64,000 nt of DNA from Mycolicibacterium mengxianglii. Lineage in GTDB: Bacteria; Actinomycetota; Actinomycetes; Mycobacteriales; Mycobacteriaceae. The stretch is taken from NCBI RefSeq assembly GCF_015710575.1, contig NZ_CP065373.1:5766001-5830000 (forward strand). The letters are read 5' to 3'. The position numbers and the translations under genes are program-made. A model generated the notes under the pieces. It ran no database searches, was not told where the DNA came from, and saw only the letters and a program-made list of their open reading frames with translations. Below, one piece after another: positions 44,155 through 53,221 of this stretch. Position 1 is the first letter of the stretch; the number at the start of each line of letters is the position of its first letter.

Positions 44155-44955
44155 GTGCAGGACTCGCCGGAGACTCTCGGCCTTCGGCCGTTGCGCCCGG
44201 TATCCCGGCGCGACGCGTTGCGTTACGCCGCCGCGGCGGCCGGGTTGGGTGCGGCGTCAACAGCCGTCGGTGGTGCCACCGCGGCGGCCGCCGCTCCCCT
44301 ACTGATTGACTACGCCGCGCACCAGATCCCTGCCGAACACATCAGGGCAGCCGGGTACGCCGGAGTGGTGAACTACGTTTCGCTGTCGCGTCCCGGCACG
44401 AACTTCGGCGCCAAACCGATCACCCGGCCCTACGCCGAGTCGCTGACCAGAGCGGGGCTGGCGATCATCAGCAACTACCAATACGGAAAGCCGGGCGGCA
44501 GCGCACCGTCGGACTTCACCCGCGGGTTCGCAGGCGGTGTCGCAGACGCCCGGGCCGCCTGGCAGCTCCACACCGCGGCAGGTGGTGGCCGTAGCGCGCC
44601 GATTTTCTTCTCCATCGACGAGGACATCAGTCGCGAAACGTGGCAAACCGTTGCGCTGCAGTGGTTTCTCGGAATCAACTCTGTGCTGGGAGTGCAGCGT
44701 ACCGGCGTATACGGCGGCATCGACGTGTGCCATTGGGCTGCCGTCGATGGCGTGATCGGAAATTCGCGCACACCCGGACGCGTCTGGGCGTGGCAGACCC
44801 GGGCCTGGTCTGGCAATCGGGTTCACCCCAATGCCGTTCTCTATCAGCGCATCGTGGCCACCAAGTCGAATCCGGGCCCGTTGGTCGGCGGGTTCGAAGT
44901 CGACGTCAACGACGTCCTGGCCCAGGATTGCGGCCAGTGGAACCTACATCCGTAA
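44155..44955 (+). CDS. Tat-exported DUF1906 (Rv2525c-like) protein
   Basis: 266 residues from a GTG. The Tat signal VSRRDALRYAAAAAGLGAAS is followed by a glycoside-hydrolase-like TIM-barrel domain: LIDYAAHQIPAEHIRAAGYA, FVNYVSLSRPG-type strand, ISNYQYGKPGG, APIFFSIDEDISRETWQ and GVYGGIDVCHWA. The acidic FSIDED and C-terminal EVDVNDV are conserved in the family, which includes M. tuberculosis Rv2525c, a cell-wall associated Tat substrate. Its 3' end carries a 27-bp tandem duplication. Confidence 0.88.
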   Translation: MQDSPETLGLRPLRPVSRRDALRYAAAAAGLGAASTAVGGATAAAAAPLLIDYAAHQIPAEHIRAAGYAGVVNYVSLSRPGTNFGAKPITRPYAESLTRAGLAIISNYQYGKPGGSAPSDFTRGFAGGVADARAAWQLHTAAGGGRSAPIFFSIDEDISRETWQTVALQWFLGINSVLGVQRTGVYGGIDVCHWAAVDGVIGNSRTPGRVWAWQTRAWSGNRVHPNAVLYQRIVATKSNPGPLVGGFEVDVNDVLAQDCGQWNLHP

Positions 44956-44983
44956 GGCGGCCAGTGGAACCTACATCCGTAAG
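44930..44983 (+). repeat. 27-bp tandem duplication at gene end
   Basis: Two identical 27-base units (44930-44956 and 44957-44983), each reading GCGGCCAGTGG...CCGTAAG. The stop codon TAA is in unit 1, so the protein is not changed by unit 2. Confidence 0.9.
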
Positions 44984-45077
44984 GCGTAGCCGCTTCCAGG
45001 CTGCCATGGTGTAGCGACGCGCGTTCGGTTCAGGACCGAAATTCGCAGTCGCCCAGCGCAAGCAAAGAGCCCGGCCG

Positions 45078-45602
45078 TCAGGAATTCTGCTCGATGTAGG
45101 CGTCAGGGTCTTTGTCGCGGCCGCTGATCCCCTGGCCTGCCTGATGTTCGGCATAGAAACGCAGCCACTGCATACCCAACTCATGTCGCAGTTCCAGCGA
45201 GGCACTCTTGATGAAGTCGGGCATGGCCTCGCGCTCTTCCTCGTCGAGGTGCTCGCCGTTCTCCTTGCGCGCGGCAATCACGGCCTCGAACCACTCGTCG
45301 GTGCCCGGATCGTGCTGCCGGGATCGGCGGACCGCGTCCCGAATGGCGTTGTGGTCGGTGATGGCGTCTTCGGTCTCATCCTCGGGATCGCCTTCGGGAT
45401 TTCCGGGGTCGCTCTTGCCGCCGTGCTTGAGCAGCGCCGGATAGAACACCGTTTCTTCCGCGTCTGCGTGGGTGTCGAGCCGTTTGCCGAGCACGTCCCA
45501 GATCGCGGCGAGCTCTTCCGGAGTTGTGGCGTCGTCCAAGCGGAAGAACATCCGGCGCAGCCAGTCGTGGTCGGCATAGATCAGCTCGATGATGTCCGCC
45601 AT
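45078..45602 (-). CDS. Hemerythrin-like (HHE) domain protein
   Basis: 174 residues from the ATG at 45602. Metal-ligand pattern: IELIYADHDWLRRMFFRLDD, RLDTHADAEETVFYPALLKH, AITDHNAIRDAVRRS and EHLDEEEREAMPDF. Such proteins bind a di-iron centre and respond to oxygen, nitric oxide or peroxide in actinobacteria. Long acidic insert GNPEGDPEDETED. Cytosolic. Confidence 0.9.
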   Translation of the reverse strand: MADIIELIYADHDWLRRMFFRLDDATTPEELAAIWDVLGKRLDTHADAEETVFYPALLKHGGKSDPGNPEGDPEDETEDAITDHNAIRDAVRRSRQHDPGTDEWFEAVIAARKENGEHLDEEEREAMPDFIKSASLELRHELGMQWLRFYAEHQAGQGISGRDKDPDAYIEQNS

Positions 45603-45744
45603 GGGTGAGACCTGATTTCTTGAGCCGGGACCGCAGGGCATCGAGCGACTCGATGCCCTGCAGGGGTTCCCAGCAGCGTAGCTCAATCAACAGGGGCCGA
45701 CCCCGGGAAGTTTCGAGGTCGGTCCCTGTCGGGCGCAACGCGAT

Positions 45745-46026
45745 CTACCGGTGGCTGACCGACTTTCGGCCTCCGACACCGATCCAGATCACGAGAACGA
45801 GGACGGCGCCGATGATCGAACCGATGATCCCGGAGGGCTGGAGGAACCCCTGCGCGGCGTCCTTGTGGAAGATCAGGTATCCGAGGAATCCGCCGACAAA
45901 GGAGCCGACGATTCCGAGAACAATAGTCATCAGAATCGACAGGTTCTGCTTGCCGGGAACGAGCAGGCGAGCGAGCGCGCCGGCAATGAGTCCGACGACG
46001 ATGATGCTGACGATGAGTCCGATCAT
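45745..46026 (-). CDS. GlsB/YeaQ/YmgE-family stress membrane protein
   Basis: 93 residues, three hydrophobic segments: MIGLIVSIIVVGLIAGALAR, LMTIVLGIVGSFVGGFLGYL and SGIIGSIIGAVLVLVIWIGV, the Gly-rich pattern of transglycosylase-associated/GlsB proteins, linked to stress. Divergent from the LuxR-type regulator at 46159, with repeats in the shared spacer. Confidence 0.92.
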   Translation of the reverse strand: MIGLIVSIIVVGLIAGALARLLVPGKQNLSILMTIVLGIVGSFVGGFLGYLIFHKDAAQGFLQPSGIIGSIIGAVLVLVIWIGVGGRKSVSHR

Positions 46027-46108
46027 GGCTACGTGCCTTTCTGGAGCAGCGCCGACTGGACGCTGGATCCGGATGGTCGGGCGGATGCTCGACACTGATG
46101 CAAGTCCA

Positions 46109-46151
46109 ACACCCCTAAGGGGGTGGTAATACACCCCTAGGTAGGTAGTCT
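46109..46151. promoter_or_regulatory. ACACCCCTA direct repeats in divergent promoter
   Basis: ACACCCCTAAGG (46109-46120) and ACACCCCTAGG (46131-46141), 22 bases apart, lie in the spacer. TAGTCT (46146-46151) is a -10 whose message would start at the regulator ATG (leaderless). The CCCCT-type half-sites fit NarL/LuxR-like binding. Confidence 0.5.
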
Positions 46152-46158
46152 GAGTGCC

Positions 46159-46827
46159 ATGACATCGCCGTCGAACGCTCCGATCACGGTGGCGCTCGTC
46201 GACGACTACGACGTCGTGCTGATGGGCGTGGCGAATATGTTCGATAGATACCGCGATCGTGTCGTCGTCGCGGAGATCGACTCGAACATGACGCTCGACG
46301 ACAGCGTCGACATCGTCCTTTACGACTCCTTTGCCCAACCCGAATCCGATCACGACGAGATCGCGGCGTTGGTCGCAAATCCACGGGCTCGGCGGGTTGT
46401 GGTCTACACGTGGAACTTTCACCCAGAACTCATCGAAAGCGCCCGCAAGAAAGGTGCCGATGGCTACCTGTCCAAAACGCTGCCCGCGCGAGAGTTGGTC
46501 GCCGCGCTGGAGGCGGTGCATGCCGGCGAGAAGGTCATCAGCGACATCCCACCTCGGGGACGCAGCGCTGTCGGCCTCGACTGGCCGGGCCGCGGCGAGG
46601 GATTGAGCGACAGGGAATCGGAGATCCTGGCGCTCATCACGCAGGGCAAGAGCAACGCCGAGGTGGCCGCGCTGACGTACCTCAGCCCGAACACCGTCAA
46701 GTCCTATATCCGCACGATCTACCGCAAGATCGACGTGGGCAGCCGGACCCAGGCCGTGCTCTGGGGTGTCAAACACGGATTCACGCCCGACCACCACCGC
46801 ATCGAGCATTGGAAGGGCGGGCCCTGA
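46159..46827 (+). CDS. NarL/LuxR-type response regulator
   Basis: 222 residues. Receiver-like domain: ALVDDYDVVLMGVANMF, phospho-acceptor region DIVLYDSF and KKGADGYLSKTLPARELVAA. C-terminal LuxR HTH: GLSDRESEILALITQGKSNA, EVAALTYLSPNTVKSYIRTI then GSRTQAVLWG. No sensor kinase gene is adjacent. It probably controls the divergent GlsB-like gene. Confidence 0.9.
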   Translation: MTSPSNAPITVALVDDYDVVLMGVANMFDRYRDRVVVAEIDSNMTLDDSVDIVLYDSFAQPESDHDEIAALVANPRARRVVVYTWNFHPELIESARKKGADGYLSKTLPARELVAALEAVHAGEKVISDIPPRGRSAVGLDWPGRGEGLSDRESEILALITQGKSNAEVAALTYLSPNTVKSYIRTIYRKIDVGSRTQAVLWGVKHGFTPDHHRIEHWKGGP

Positions 46828-46866
46828 GCCAACCCCGAAGTCGATGAGCTTTCTCGGTAGGACGCC

Positions 46867-47460
46867 TTATGAATCTGTGTTCGGGTCGTGGTTGGCCAGC
46901 TGTTGCAGTGGCCCTCGTATCCATGCGTCGACTTGGGTTTGTCCGGCGAGGTGCACGACGACGGGGCCGGCGGTTTGACGAGCTACGTCGAGGGCCTCGC
47001 CGCGGCGTTGGCGGTGGGTGCGCCAGGACCACCGAATGATGTGATCGGGGTCGGTGAAGATCGTGCGTAGCGGCGGCTCCTGGTTGCCATTCCACAGGTC
47101 GATGCGGTGTAGGCGCCGTCGCAGCGTGCGGCGCACGACTCGCTGGGTGGTCGTCCATCGGCTGTGGTCTAGCCAGATGACTGCGTCGGCGCGGTCGAGC
47201 AGCAGCGCCCGCACTTGCGAGTACTGCCACTCAATGACCCAGCATGGTCCGGAGCTGAGGTGGTCGACGTCGGCGGCGAAGGTGGGCCGTGGCTTCCAGT
47301 TGGGCCCGTGGTACAGCGAGTCGATTTCCACGGTGGGTAGATGCAGGGTAGTGCTGATGGTCTCGCGCAACGTGCTCTTGCCCGCACCCGAGGACCCGGT
47401 GACGAGGATGCGTCGAGTCGTGGGCGGAAGCGGATCCAAGGGGCCATGCAGCATGGTCAT
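46867..47460 (-). CDS. P-loop nucleoside/nucleotide kinase-like ATPase
   Basis: 197 residues. Walker A RRILVTGSSGAGKSTLRETI, then PTVEIDSLYHGPNWKPRPTF and a WVIEWQYSQVRALLLDRAD block typical of the topology-modulation/adenylate-kinase-like AAA proteins. The Arg-rich lid RVVRRTLRRRLHRIDLWNGN follows. Cytosolic; substrate unknown. Convergent with the LuxR gene. Confidence 0.85.
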   Translation of the reverse strand: MTMLHGPLDPLPPTTRRILVTGSSGAGKSTLRETISTTLHLPTVEIDSLYHGPNWKPRPTFAADVDHLSSGPCWVIEWQYSQVRALLLDRADAVIWLDHSRWTTTQRVVRRTLRRRLHRIDLWNGNQEPPLRTIFTDPDHIIRWSWRTHRQRRGEALDVARQTAGPVVVHLAGQTQVDAWIRGPLQQLANHDPNTDS

Positions 47461-47801
47461 CGATCTCTCAGGTTACCCGCGCCGGGCGGCCACCCCCGAA
47501 AGGATCTGCACGGTAGCGCATTTGAACTACCACGGCTTTCTGGCAATATTCAGGGCACCCGAGAGCTGGCCAGTCATCCCTCTCGACCGGCCTCCGCATT
47601 CACCGAAACGTTTCTACGCGCGAAATGATGCAAAGGGCCGGCTGTGGCCGGGTCTTGAGCGGGATGCGAATAATTCTGGGATCGACAACGTTCTGTTCAC
47701 GCGAGGAGTCCGCCTCAAGAGCGCAGACGTCAGCCACCAGGCCAGGCCCGCGTCGCCTTGGACTTGAGCCGGCATCGGACTGTCGAAGAAACGGAGTTGT
47801 A
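47461..47801. other. Intergenic stretch, nothing recognised
   Basis: About 340 bases; no frame shows a family motif and no strong repeat was seen. Confidence 0.45.
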
Positions 47802-47876
47802 GTGGCGAAACCAGATAACAAGGTTGCGGTAGTCACCGGGACAGGTGGCGCCATGGCTAGCGGCTCGACGAAATGA
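47802..47876 (+). pseudogene. SDR N-terminal remnant
   Basis: Twenty-four codons from a GTG: AKPDNKVAVVTGTGGAMASG. The TGTGGxMxxG pattern is the cofactor loop of an SDR; the rest is deleted. Its stop overlaps the methyltransferase ATG (ATGA), so translation coupling may persist. Confidence 0.6.
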
Positions 47877-48715
47877 CGCACAACAGCCTTGACTTCACGT
47901 CTTCTCTGCAAGTGCCTGAGACGGTGGAGGATTGCGAAAAGTGCCTGCACTACCTAGAGGCGTCGACCCAGGCGATCTCCGAGCACATCCGCGATCTCGA
48001 GGCCGGATCGACGATACTTGACCTTGCCTGCGGTACCGGCGAGCCGGGTTTGGGTCTCGTAGAACCCCGGGCGAGCTGGCGTCTCATCGGCATCGACGGG
48101 TCTCTGCCATTGATCGAAGTCGCCAGAATGAAAGCCAGGCAAGCCGGACTCGAGGACCGCGCCGCGTTCGAGGTGATGTTGATGGACGCCCTCCGGCTGC
48201 CGGACGCATCAGTCAACGCAGTGATTTCCAGAATGGGTGCCCTCCTGCTGGGCGACCCGGCCGCGACGGCGCGAGAGATCGCTCGGGTACTGAAGCCAGG
48301 CGGTCGCGTCAGCATCGCCGTGTGGGCCGAAGCCGAACTGAACCCATTCGTCTTCCTCACCCAACGGGCTCTGGCAACCGCCGCTCCCGGGACGTCGATG
48401 CCCGATCTGTCGGGATGGTTCCGGCAGATGGCGTCGCCCGGGATTCGAGAGCGTTGGTTACTCGACGCGGGACTGATCGACGTCGAAGTCAAGCCGTTCG
48501 AGTGGAATGTGTTGTTCGAGGACTTCGAGTCGTGGTGGAGCTTCATCAGTGGAGGACCGCACGATGCCGTCATCTCATCGCTCGATGACCGCACACGTGA
48601 GGATGTCCGTGTGGCGATGAGCGACTTGCTGCGTGAGTATGAACGTCCTTCCGGGGGTGGGTTCGTGCTCCCGGTCGCATGCCAGATCGTGCGAGCGTCG
48701 AAGGCGCCTGAGTAA
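47873..48715 (+). CDS. Class I SAM-dependent methyltransferase
   Basis: 280 residues. SAM-binding motif I ILDLACGTGEPGLGLVEPRA, acidic IGIDGSLPLIEVARM, motif II-like MLMDALRLPDASVNAVISRM and ARVLKPGGRVSIAVWAEAEL. Methyltransf_11/25 group, small-molecule acceptor unknown. The start overlaps the SDR remnant. Confidence 0.88.
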   Translation: MTHNSLDFTSSLQVPETVEDCEKCLHYLEASTQAISEHIRDLEAGSTILDLACGTGEPGLGLVEPRASWRLIGIDGSLPLIEVARMKARQAGLEDRAAFEVMLMDALRLPDASVNAVISRMGALLLGDPAATAREIARVLKPGGRVSIAVWAEAELNPFVFLTQRALATAAPGTSMPDLSGWFRQMASPGIRERWLLDAGLIDVEVKPFEWNVLFEDFESWWSFISGGPHDAVISSLDDRTREDVRVAMSDLLREYERPSGGGFVLPVACQIVRASKAPE

Positions 48716-48814
48716 ATCCGGCGACCCAGGTACATCAGTGACGATCAGCGACGCGGCTGCCTGTGACAAGCTGGTGAGGTCCTATCGGCGACAGACAGGT
48801 CAGGGTCTGTGTGC

Positions 48815-49552
48815 ATGCGCGCGCGTATCTGGGTTGCGGTGCTCGCCGTGTGCGCTGCGGCAGCCGGGTGCGATTCCGCGGCTGCGGACCCGGTTCGCGT
48901 CGACGAGCACTTCGCCGGGCCTGACGGCCTGATCGCCGCCGAGCATCACCCCGCCACCGACGACCCGGTGTGGTTGCTGACCAGTGGATCGCTATACCGG
49001 GTCGATGGTCAAGGTTGGTCGGGGATACCCGACGCCGGCGACACCCCCGACGGCACGGGCTCGGCGGTGTTCCGCATGGTGTCGGCGGACCGTTCGTTCG
49101 GCGATGTCGTGATGACCGTGAAACTGCGAGTGGACAACCTGGTGCAGACGGCGCGCACTCCGGCACAGAACTACGACGGTGTGCACATCTGGGTGCGGTA
49201 CCGATCCGACAAAGAGCTGTATGCGATCAGCGTGGACCGTCGTGACGGGTCACTGATCATCAAGAAGAAATGTGCCGGCGGCACCGAAAACGGTGGGACC
49301 TATTTCGACCTGACCGCACCCGTTCGCGGTGCTGCCATCCCGTTCGGCCAATGGCAGCAGGTGACGGTTCAGGTGACCGATCGGCCGGACGGATCGGTGG
49401 CCATCAATGCCAGCCGGGACGGATTCGCCGTCGAGGCCTCCGACACCGGAGTGGGGTGCGCTCCGCTCACCGGTGACGGCAGTGTGGGAATCCGCGGCGA
49501 CAACGCCGATTTCCGGCTTGCCGGCCTCGTCGTCGAGGATGTCGCGCCGTGA
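48815..49552 (+). CDS. Exported lipoprotein with concanavalin/LamG-like domain
   Basis: About 245 residues from the ATG at 48815; a GTG at 48809 is the alternative. Lipobox LAVCAAAAGC. The mature part is a beta-sandwich-like domain: VRVDEHFAGPDGLIA, VVMTVKLRVDNLV, NYDGVHIWVRYRSDKELYAI and GQWQQVTVQVTDRPDGSVAI. Such folds bind or cleave glycans. It faces the exopolysaccharide operon end-on, suggesting a role with that polymer. Inference from context. Confidence 0.7.
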   Translation: MRARIWVAVLAVCAAAAGCDSAAADPVRVDEHFAGPDGLIAAEHHPATDDPVWLLTSGSLYRVDGQGWSGIPDAGDTPDGTGSAVFRMVSADRSFGDVVMTVKLRVDNLVQTARTPAQNYDGVHIWVRYRSDKELYAISVDRRDGSLIIKKKCAGGTENGGTYFDLTAPVRGAAIPFGQWQQVTVQVTDRPDGSVAINASRDGFAVEASDTGVGCAPLTGDGSVGIRGDNADFRLAGLVVEDVAP

Positions 49553-49567
49553 CTGCGCCTACCGGTG

Positions 49568-51430
49568 CTACTCGACGGTGACCGACTTGGCGAGATTACG
49601 CGGTTTGTCCACGTCGTAACCGCGCGCCCGGGCGACTTCGGCGGCGAATATCTGAAGCGGCACCGCCGACAGCAGTGGCTGGAAGAGCGTTGGCGCCACG
49701 GGAATCTCGATCAGATCGTCGGCGAAAGGCCGGACCGCCTCGTCGACGGATTCGGCGATCACCACGGTACGCGCGCCACGCGCCTGGATCTCGCGGATAT
49801 TGGACATCATTTTGCGGTGTAGCAGCGGATTTCCCTTCGGCGAGGGCATGATCACCATCACCGGCACCCCGTCGTCGATCAAGGCGATGGGTCCGTGCTT
49901 CAGCTCGCCGGCGGCGAAGCCCTCGGCGTGCATATAGGCCAGCTCTTTGAGTTTCAGTGCACCTTCGAGGGCCAGCGGGTAACCCACATGCCTGCCCAGG
50001 AACAACACCGTCTTCGAGTCGGCGAGCCGGCGGGCGATCCCCCGAACCGGCTCCAGATCCTGCAGCACCTCCTCGATCAGCGACGGCATCGCAGCCAAGT
50101 CGGCAAAACTGGCGGCGATGTCCTCCGGGGATCTGGTGCCCCTGGCCTGCGCCAGCGCCAGCCCGACCAGGTAATTGGCCGTGACCTGGGCGAGAAATGC
50201 CTTGGTGGAGGCCACACCGATCTCCGGACCGGCATGGGTATAGAGCACCGCGTCCGCTTCCCGCGGGATCTGAGACCCGTTGGTATTGCAGACCGCGAGG
50301 ACGCGGGCCTTCTGCTCTTTGGCGTGTCGAAGCGCTTCCAGGGTGTCGGCGGTCTCCCCGGACTGGGAGATGGCCACCACCAAGGTCGACTGGTCCAGAA
50401 CCGGGTCGCGATAACGGAATTCGCTGGCCAGTTCCACTTCCACGGAGATTCGCGCCCAGTGCTCGATCGCGTATTTGGCCACCAAACCGGAGTGGTGGGC
50501 GCTACCACAGCCCACCACGAAGACCTTCTCGATATCGCGCAGATCCTGGTCGGACAGCCGGCTTTCGTCGAGGACGACCCGTCCGGCGTCAAAATGGCCG
50601 AGCAGGGTGTCAGCCACCGCGCGCGGTTGCTCGTCTATCTCCTTGAGCATGAAGTAGTCGTAGCCGCCCTTCTCGGCGGCGGCGAGATCCCAGTCGATGC
50701 GAAACGGCGTGCCTGTTGCCGGGCTGCCGTCAAAGTTCATCACGGAATAGGTGTCCTTGGTCAGGACCACGACCTGATCCTGACCGAGTTCCACAGCGTC
50801 GCGGGTGTATTCGATGAACGCAGCGACGTCGGAACCGAGAAACATCTCGCCCTCCCCGACGCCCACCACCAGCGGCGTGGAGCGGCGGGCCGCGATGATC
50901 ATGTCCGGATGGTCGGCATGCATGAACACCAGGGTGTAGGCACCCTCCAGCCGCCGCAACACTGTGAGAGCGCTGGCCAGGAAATCTCCTGCGGTGACGC
51001 CACTTTCGTAGGCGTCCGCCACCAGATGCACAGCCACTTCGCTGTCGGTGTCGCTGACGAACTCCGTTCCCGCGGACTCCAGTTCTGCCCGCAGCGGCCC
51101 GAAGTTCTCGATGATGCCGTTGTGCACCACCGCCACCTTGCCGCCGGCATCGCGGTGGGGATGAGCGTTCTGATCAGTGGGGCGCCCGTGGGTTGCCCAG
51201 CGCGTATGGCCCAGTCCTGTGGTAGCTGCTGACGAATCCAATCCTGCCGCAGCAATTTCCGCTTCCAGATGGGCCAACCGACCCGACTTGCGTTGGACGG
51301 TCATCCGTCCATCGCTGTCGAGGACAGCCAGCCCCGCTGAGTCGTATCCGCGATATTCCATCCTCCGCAGAGCGCCCATGACGACGTCCTCGGCGGGCCG
51401 GTGGCCGACGTATCCAACTATTCCGCACAT
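49568..51430 (-). CDS. glmS: Glutamine--fructose-6-phosphate aminotransferase
   Basis: 620 residues from the ATG at 51430; Cys 2 of MCGIVGYVGHRPAED is the glutaminase nucleophile. Glutaminase loop motifs GLGHTRWATHGRPTDQNAHP; SIS domains with FVVGCGSAHHSGLVAKY and ISQSGETADTLEALRHA; C-terminus DKPRNLAKSVTVE. It makes glucosamine-6-P for UDP-GlcNAc. Last gene of the exopolysaccharide operon, so it probably secures precursor supply; whether it is the only copy in the genome is not known. Confidence 0.95.
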   Translation of the reverse strand: MCGIVGYVGHRPAEDVVMGALRRMEYRGYDSAGLAVLDSDGRMTVQRKSGRLAHLEAEIAAAGLDSSAATTGLGHTRWATHGRPTDQNAHPHRDAGGKVAVVHNGIIENFGPLRAELESAGTEFVSDTDSEVAVHLVADAYESGVTAGDFLASALTVLRRLEGAYTLVFMHADHPDMIIAARRSTPLVVGVGEGEMFLGSDVAAFIEYTRDAVELGQDQVVVLTKDTYSVMNFDGSPATGTPFRIDWDLAAAEKGGYDYFMLKEIDEQPRAVADTLLGHFDAGRVVLDESRLSDQDLRDIEKVFVVGCGSAHHSGLVAKYAIEHWARISVEVELASEFRYRDPVLDQSTLVVAISQSGETADTLEALRHAKEQKARVLAVCNTNGSQIPREADAVLYTHAGPEIGVASTKAFLAQVTANYLVGLALAQARGTRSPEDIAASFADLAAMPSLIEEVLQDLEPVRGIARRLADSKTVLFLGRHVGYPLALEGALKLKELAYMHAEGFAAGELKHGPIALIDDGVPVMVIMPSPKGNPLLHRKMMSNIREIQARGARTVVIAESVDEAVRPFADDLIEIPVAPTLFQPLLSAVPLQIFAAEVARARGYDVDKPRNLAKSVTVE

Positions 51431-51485
51431 GGTCCGCTCCACAAGGTCGATCCGACAGCATGGCCGCCGCAAGTTGCCGCTGAGT

Positions 51486-53117
51486 TCATTTCGACGTCGG
51501 CACGCCGACACCGGACCTGACACCCGGGTAGTCCTCGCCTGGGTTTAGCGACAGGTCGGTGAACGCGGGCCACGGAGCCGAGGGGTCGTCGCGGTAGCTT
51601 GTCAACCCGATGCCTCCGTAGCTGCCCGGGTCGCCGCCCGACGGCGCCTTCACTCGGATTCTGCCGTCGATGACGACCACAGTGGCCGTGGGTGACACGT
51701 CAAACGCAACAGTATGGCGGTCCGAAGGTTTCAACGGCAGTTGCTTGACCACTTCGTCGACTGCACCCCGGCGCACCGTCAGGCGCACGGAATCCGAACT
51801 GACCAGGGTGAAGACCTCTTCGTCGGTCCCGATCCGGCTTACCACCGCAGCGTTCGCCACACCGGGCACCGCCAGCCCACTCAACGTGACCGAGCCGTGG
51901 TACGACGCCCAGTCGGCAGTGGCGTGCACTCCATAGACGGTCTTCTGCCAGTGGCCGGTACCGAGCAAACGGACCTCGTTGCCTGTCGCCTTGACCGGTG
52001 CGGGATAGCCGTCGTCCTTGGTCCAGAGATCGGTTCGGTCCGCGGGCAGTGCCTGCTCGGGGGCGACCGGTGTGTGGGCCCGCACCTCGGCCAGCAGATC
52101 GGCCACAGTGGTGTCGAGGGTGACCTCGACTCGGCCGACCATACCTTTGGCGGCCGCCCGTGCACCCGACGGGAGAGGCTGGGGCGGTGCGTTGTTCATT
52201 GACGCGGTGAACATCTCGTCGATGACGTCGGAAGCTGCAGCGGCCGCTTCCGGGTCGGCGGTCTCGCTGTCCCGGAATCCTTCCGAGAACGGGAATGCGA
52301 AGAGAACCGGGCGCGGCAAGTCCTGATCCAGGATGTCCTGTATCGAACCGCGCAGATCGGCGCGGATCTTCGTTTTGAATTCGGCGAGGCTCTCCACCCG
52401 GTTCTTCTCGAACAGCCAACGCCGGTGCACCATCTCAGAGGCGACATCGCCTTCGGCATTGACCGGCAGCCTGGCATGCATCTTCCGGGTGTGGGATTGG
52501 AAATCCCAGCGCCCCGAGGCGGCCATCCGTTCGATTTCCTGCCAGGACAGGTAGTAGGGCCGGTTCAGGCCGACGTTACCGGTGATCAAGAAGGCGACAC
52601 CGTGCATACCGTGGCGCTCCAGGATCTTGTCCGCATGGGTCCATAGACCGTGGGTGCCGTCGTCGAACGTGATCAGGACCGATCGTTCGGGAATCTGACC
52701 GCCATTGAGGTAAGCGACGTACTGGTCGGAGGTGATCGAGATGTAGCCCGCTGCCTGCAGGGCAGTGAGTTGCGCGTCGAATGCTTCCGGCGTCACCACG
52801 TAGTGGTGCTTGTCGTTGTGGGTGGGATCCGGGTCGGCTTCGGTGGCGTCGAGTGGCCGGATGTCGTGATAGGCAAGCACCACCGGTGGGGCTTGGCTGG
52901 GCAGTTCGGAGTCGAGGGCTGCGGCTAGGGCCGCTTCCTGCGGCGTCAGGACTGCCGCCGCCGTCGAAAACTGCTCGGTGACTTGAAGTCCCAGGATATG
53001 CCGATACCAGGCGATGCCGAAGGGGGCCGCGAGGATCCCCAGTGCCAGTACGGTGAAAGACAGCTGGATGGCTACCCGGCTGAGTCGGGTGCGCCAGGAA
53101 GTTCCTGCGGTGGGCAC
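51486..53117 (-). CDS. PgaB-like polysaccharide N-deacetylase (membrane-anchored)
   Basis: 543 residues from a GTG at 53117, two bases after the stop of the small ORF. One N-terminal membrane segment (VAIQLSFTVLALGILAAPFG) then an extracytoplasmic NodB-type deacetylase: PVVLAYHDIRPLD, VLITFDDGTHGLW, WDFQSHTRKMHARL (His spaced as in PNAG deacetylases) and VLFAFPFSEGF. A C-terminal beta-sandwich-like domain (residues ~390-520) follows. It would remove acetyl groups from a GlcNAc polymer outside the membrane. Confidence 0.88.
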   Translation of the reverse strand: MPTAGTSWRTRLSRVAIQLSFTVLALGILAAPFGIAWYRHILGLQVTEQFSTAAAVLTPQEAALAAALDSELPSQAPPVVLAYHDIRPLDATEADPDPTHNDKHHYVVTPEAFDAQLTALQAAGYISITSDQYVAYLNGGQIPERSVLITFDDGTHGLWTHADKILERHGMHGVAFLITGNVGLNRPYYLSWQEIERMAASGRWDFQSHTRKMHARLPVNAEGDVASEMVHRRWLFEKNRVESLAEFKTKIRADLRGSIQDILDQDLPRPVLFAFPFSEGFRDSETADPEAAAAASDVIDEMFTASMNNAPPQPLPSGARAAAKGMVGRVEVTLDTTVADLLAEVRAHTPVAPEQALPADRTDLWTKDDGYPAPVKATGNEVRLLGTGHWQKTVYGVHATADWASYHGSVTLSGLAVPGVANAAVVSRIGTDEEVFTLVSSDSVRLTVRRGAVDEVVKQLPLKPSDRHTVAFDVSPTATVVVIDGRIRVKAPSGGDPGSYGGIGLTSYRDDPSAPWPAFTDLSLNPGEDYPGVRSGVGVPTSK

Positions 53118-53119
53118 AG

Positions 53120-53221
53120 TCAGAAGAACCTTCCGTTGGTCAGCACCGCGAGATACATCAGGACTGCCGCGCTGGTGAGCAGGAGACTGAGCGCCAGGCT
53201 CAGGAGATGGCGGGTGCTCAT
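53120..53221 (-). CDS. 33-residue single-pass membrane protein in the EPS operon
   Basis: ATG in an ATGA overlap with the synthase stop; stop two bases before the deacetylase GTG. The sequence is RHLLSLALSLLLTSAAVLMY followed by LAVLTNGRFF: one membrane helix and a basic N-terminus. Its place between synthase and deacetylase is that of PgaD/IcaD-type accessory proteins, though it is far shorter. Too small for most gene callers. Role inferred only. Confidence 0.6.
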   Translation of the reverse strand: MSTRHLLSLALSLLLTSAAVLMYLAVLTNGRFF

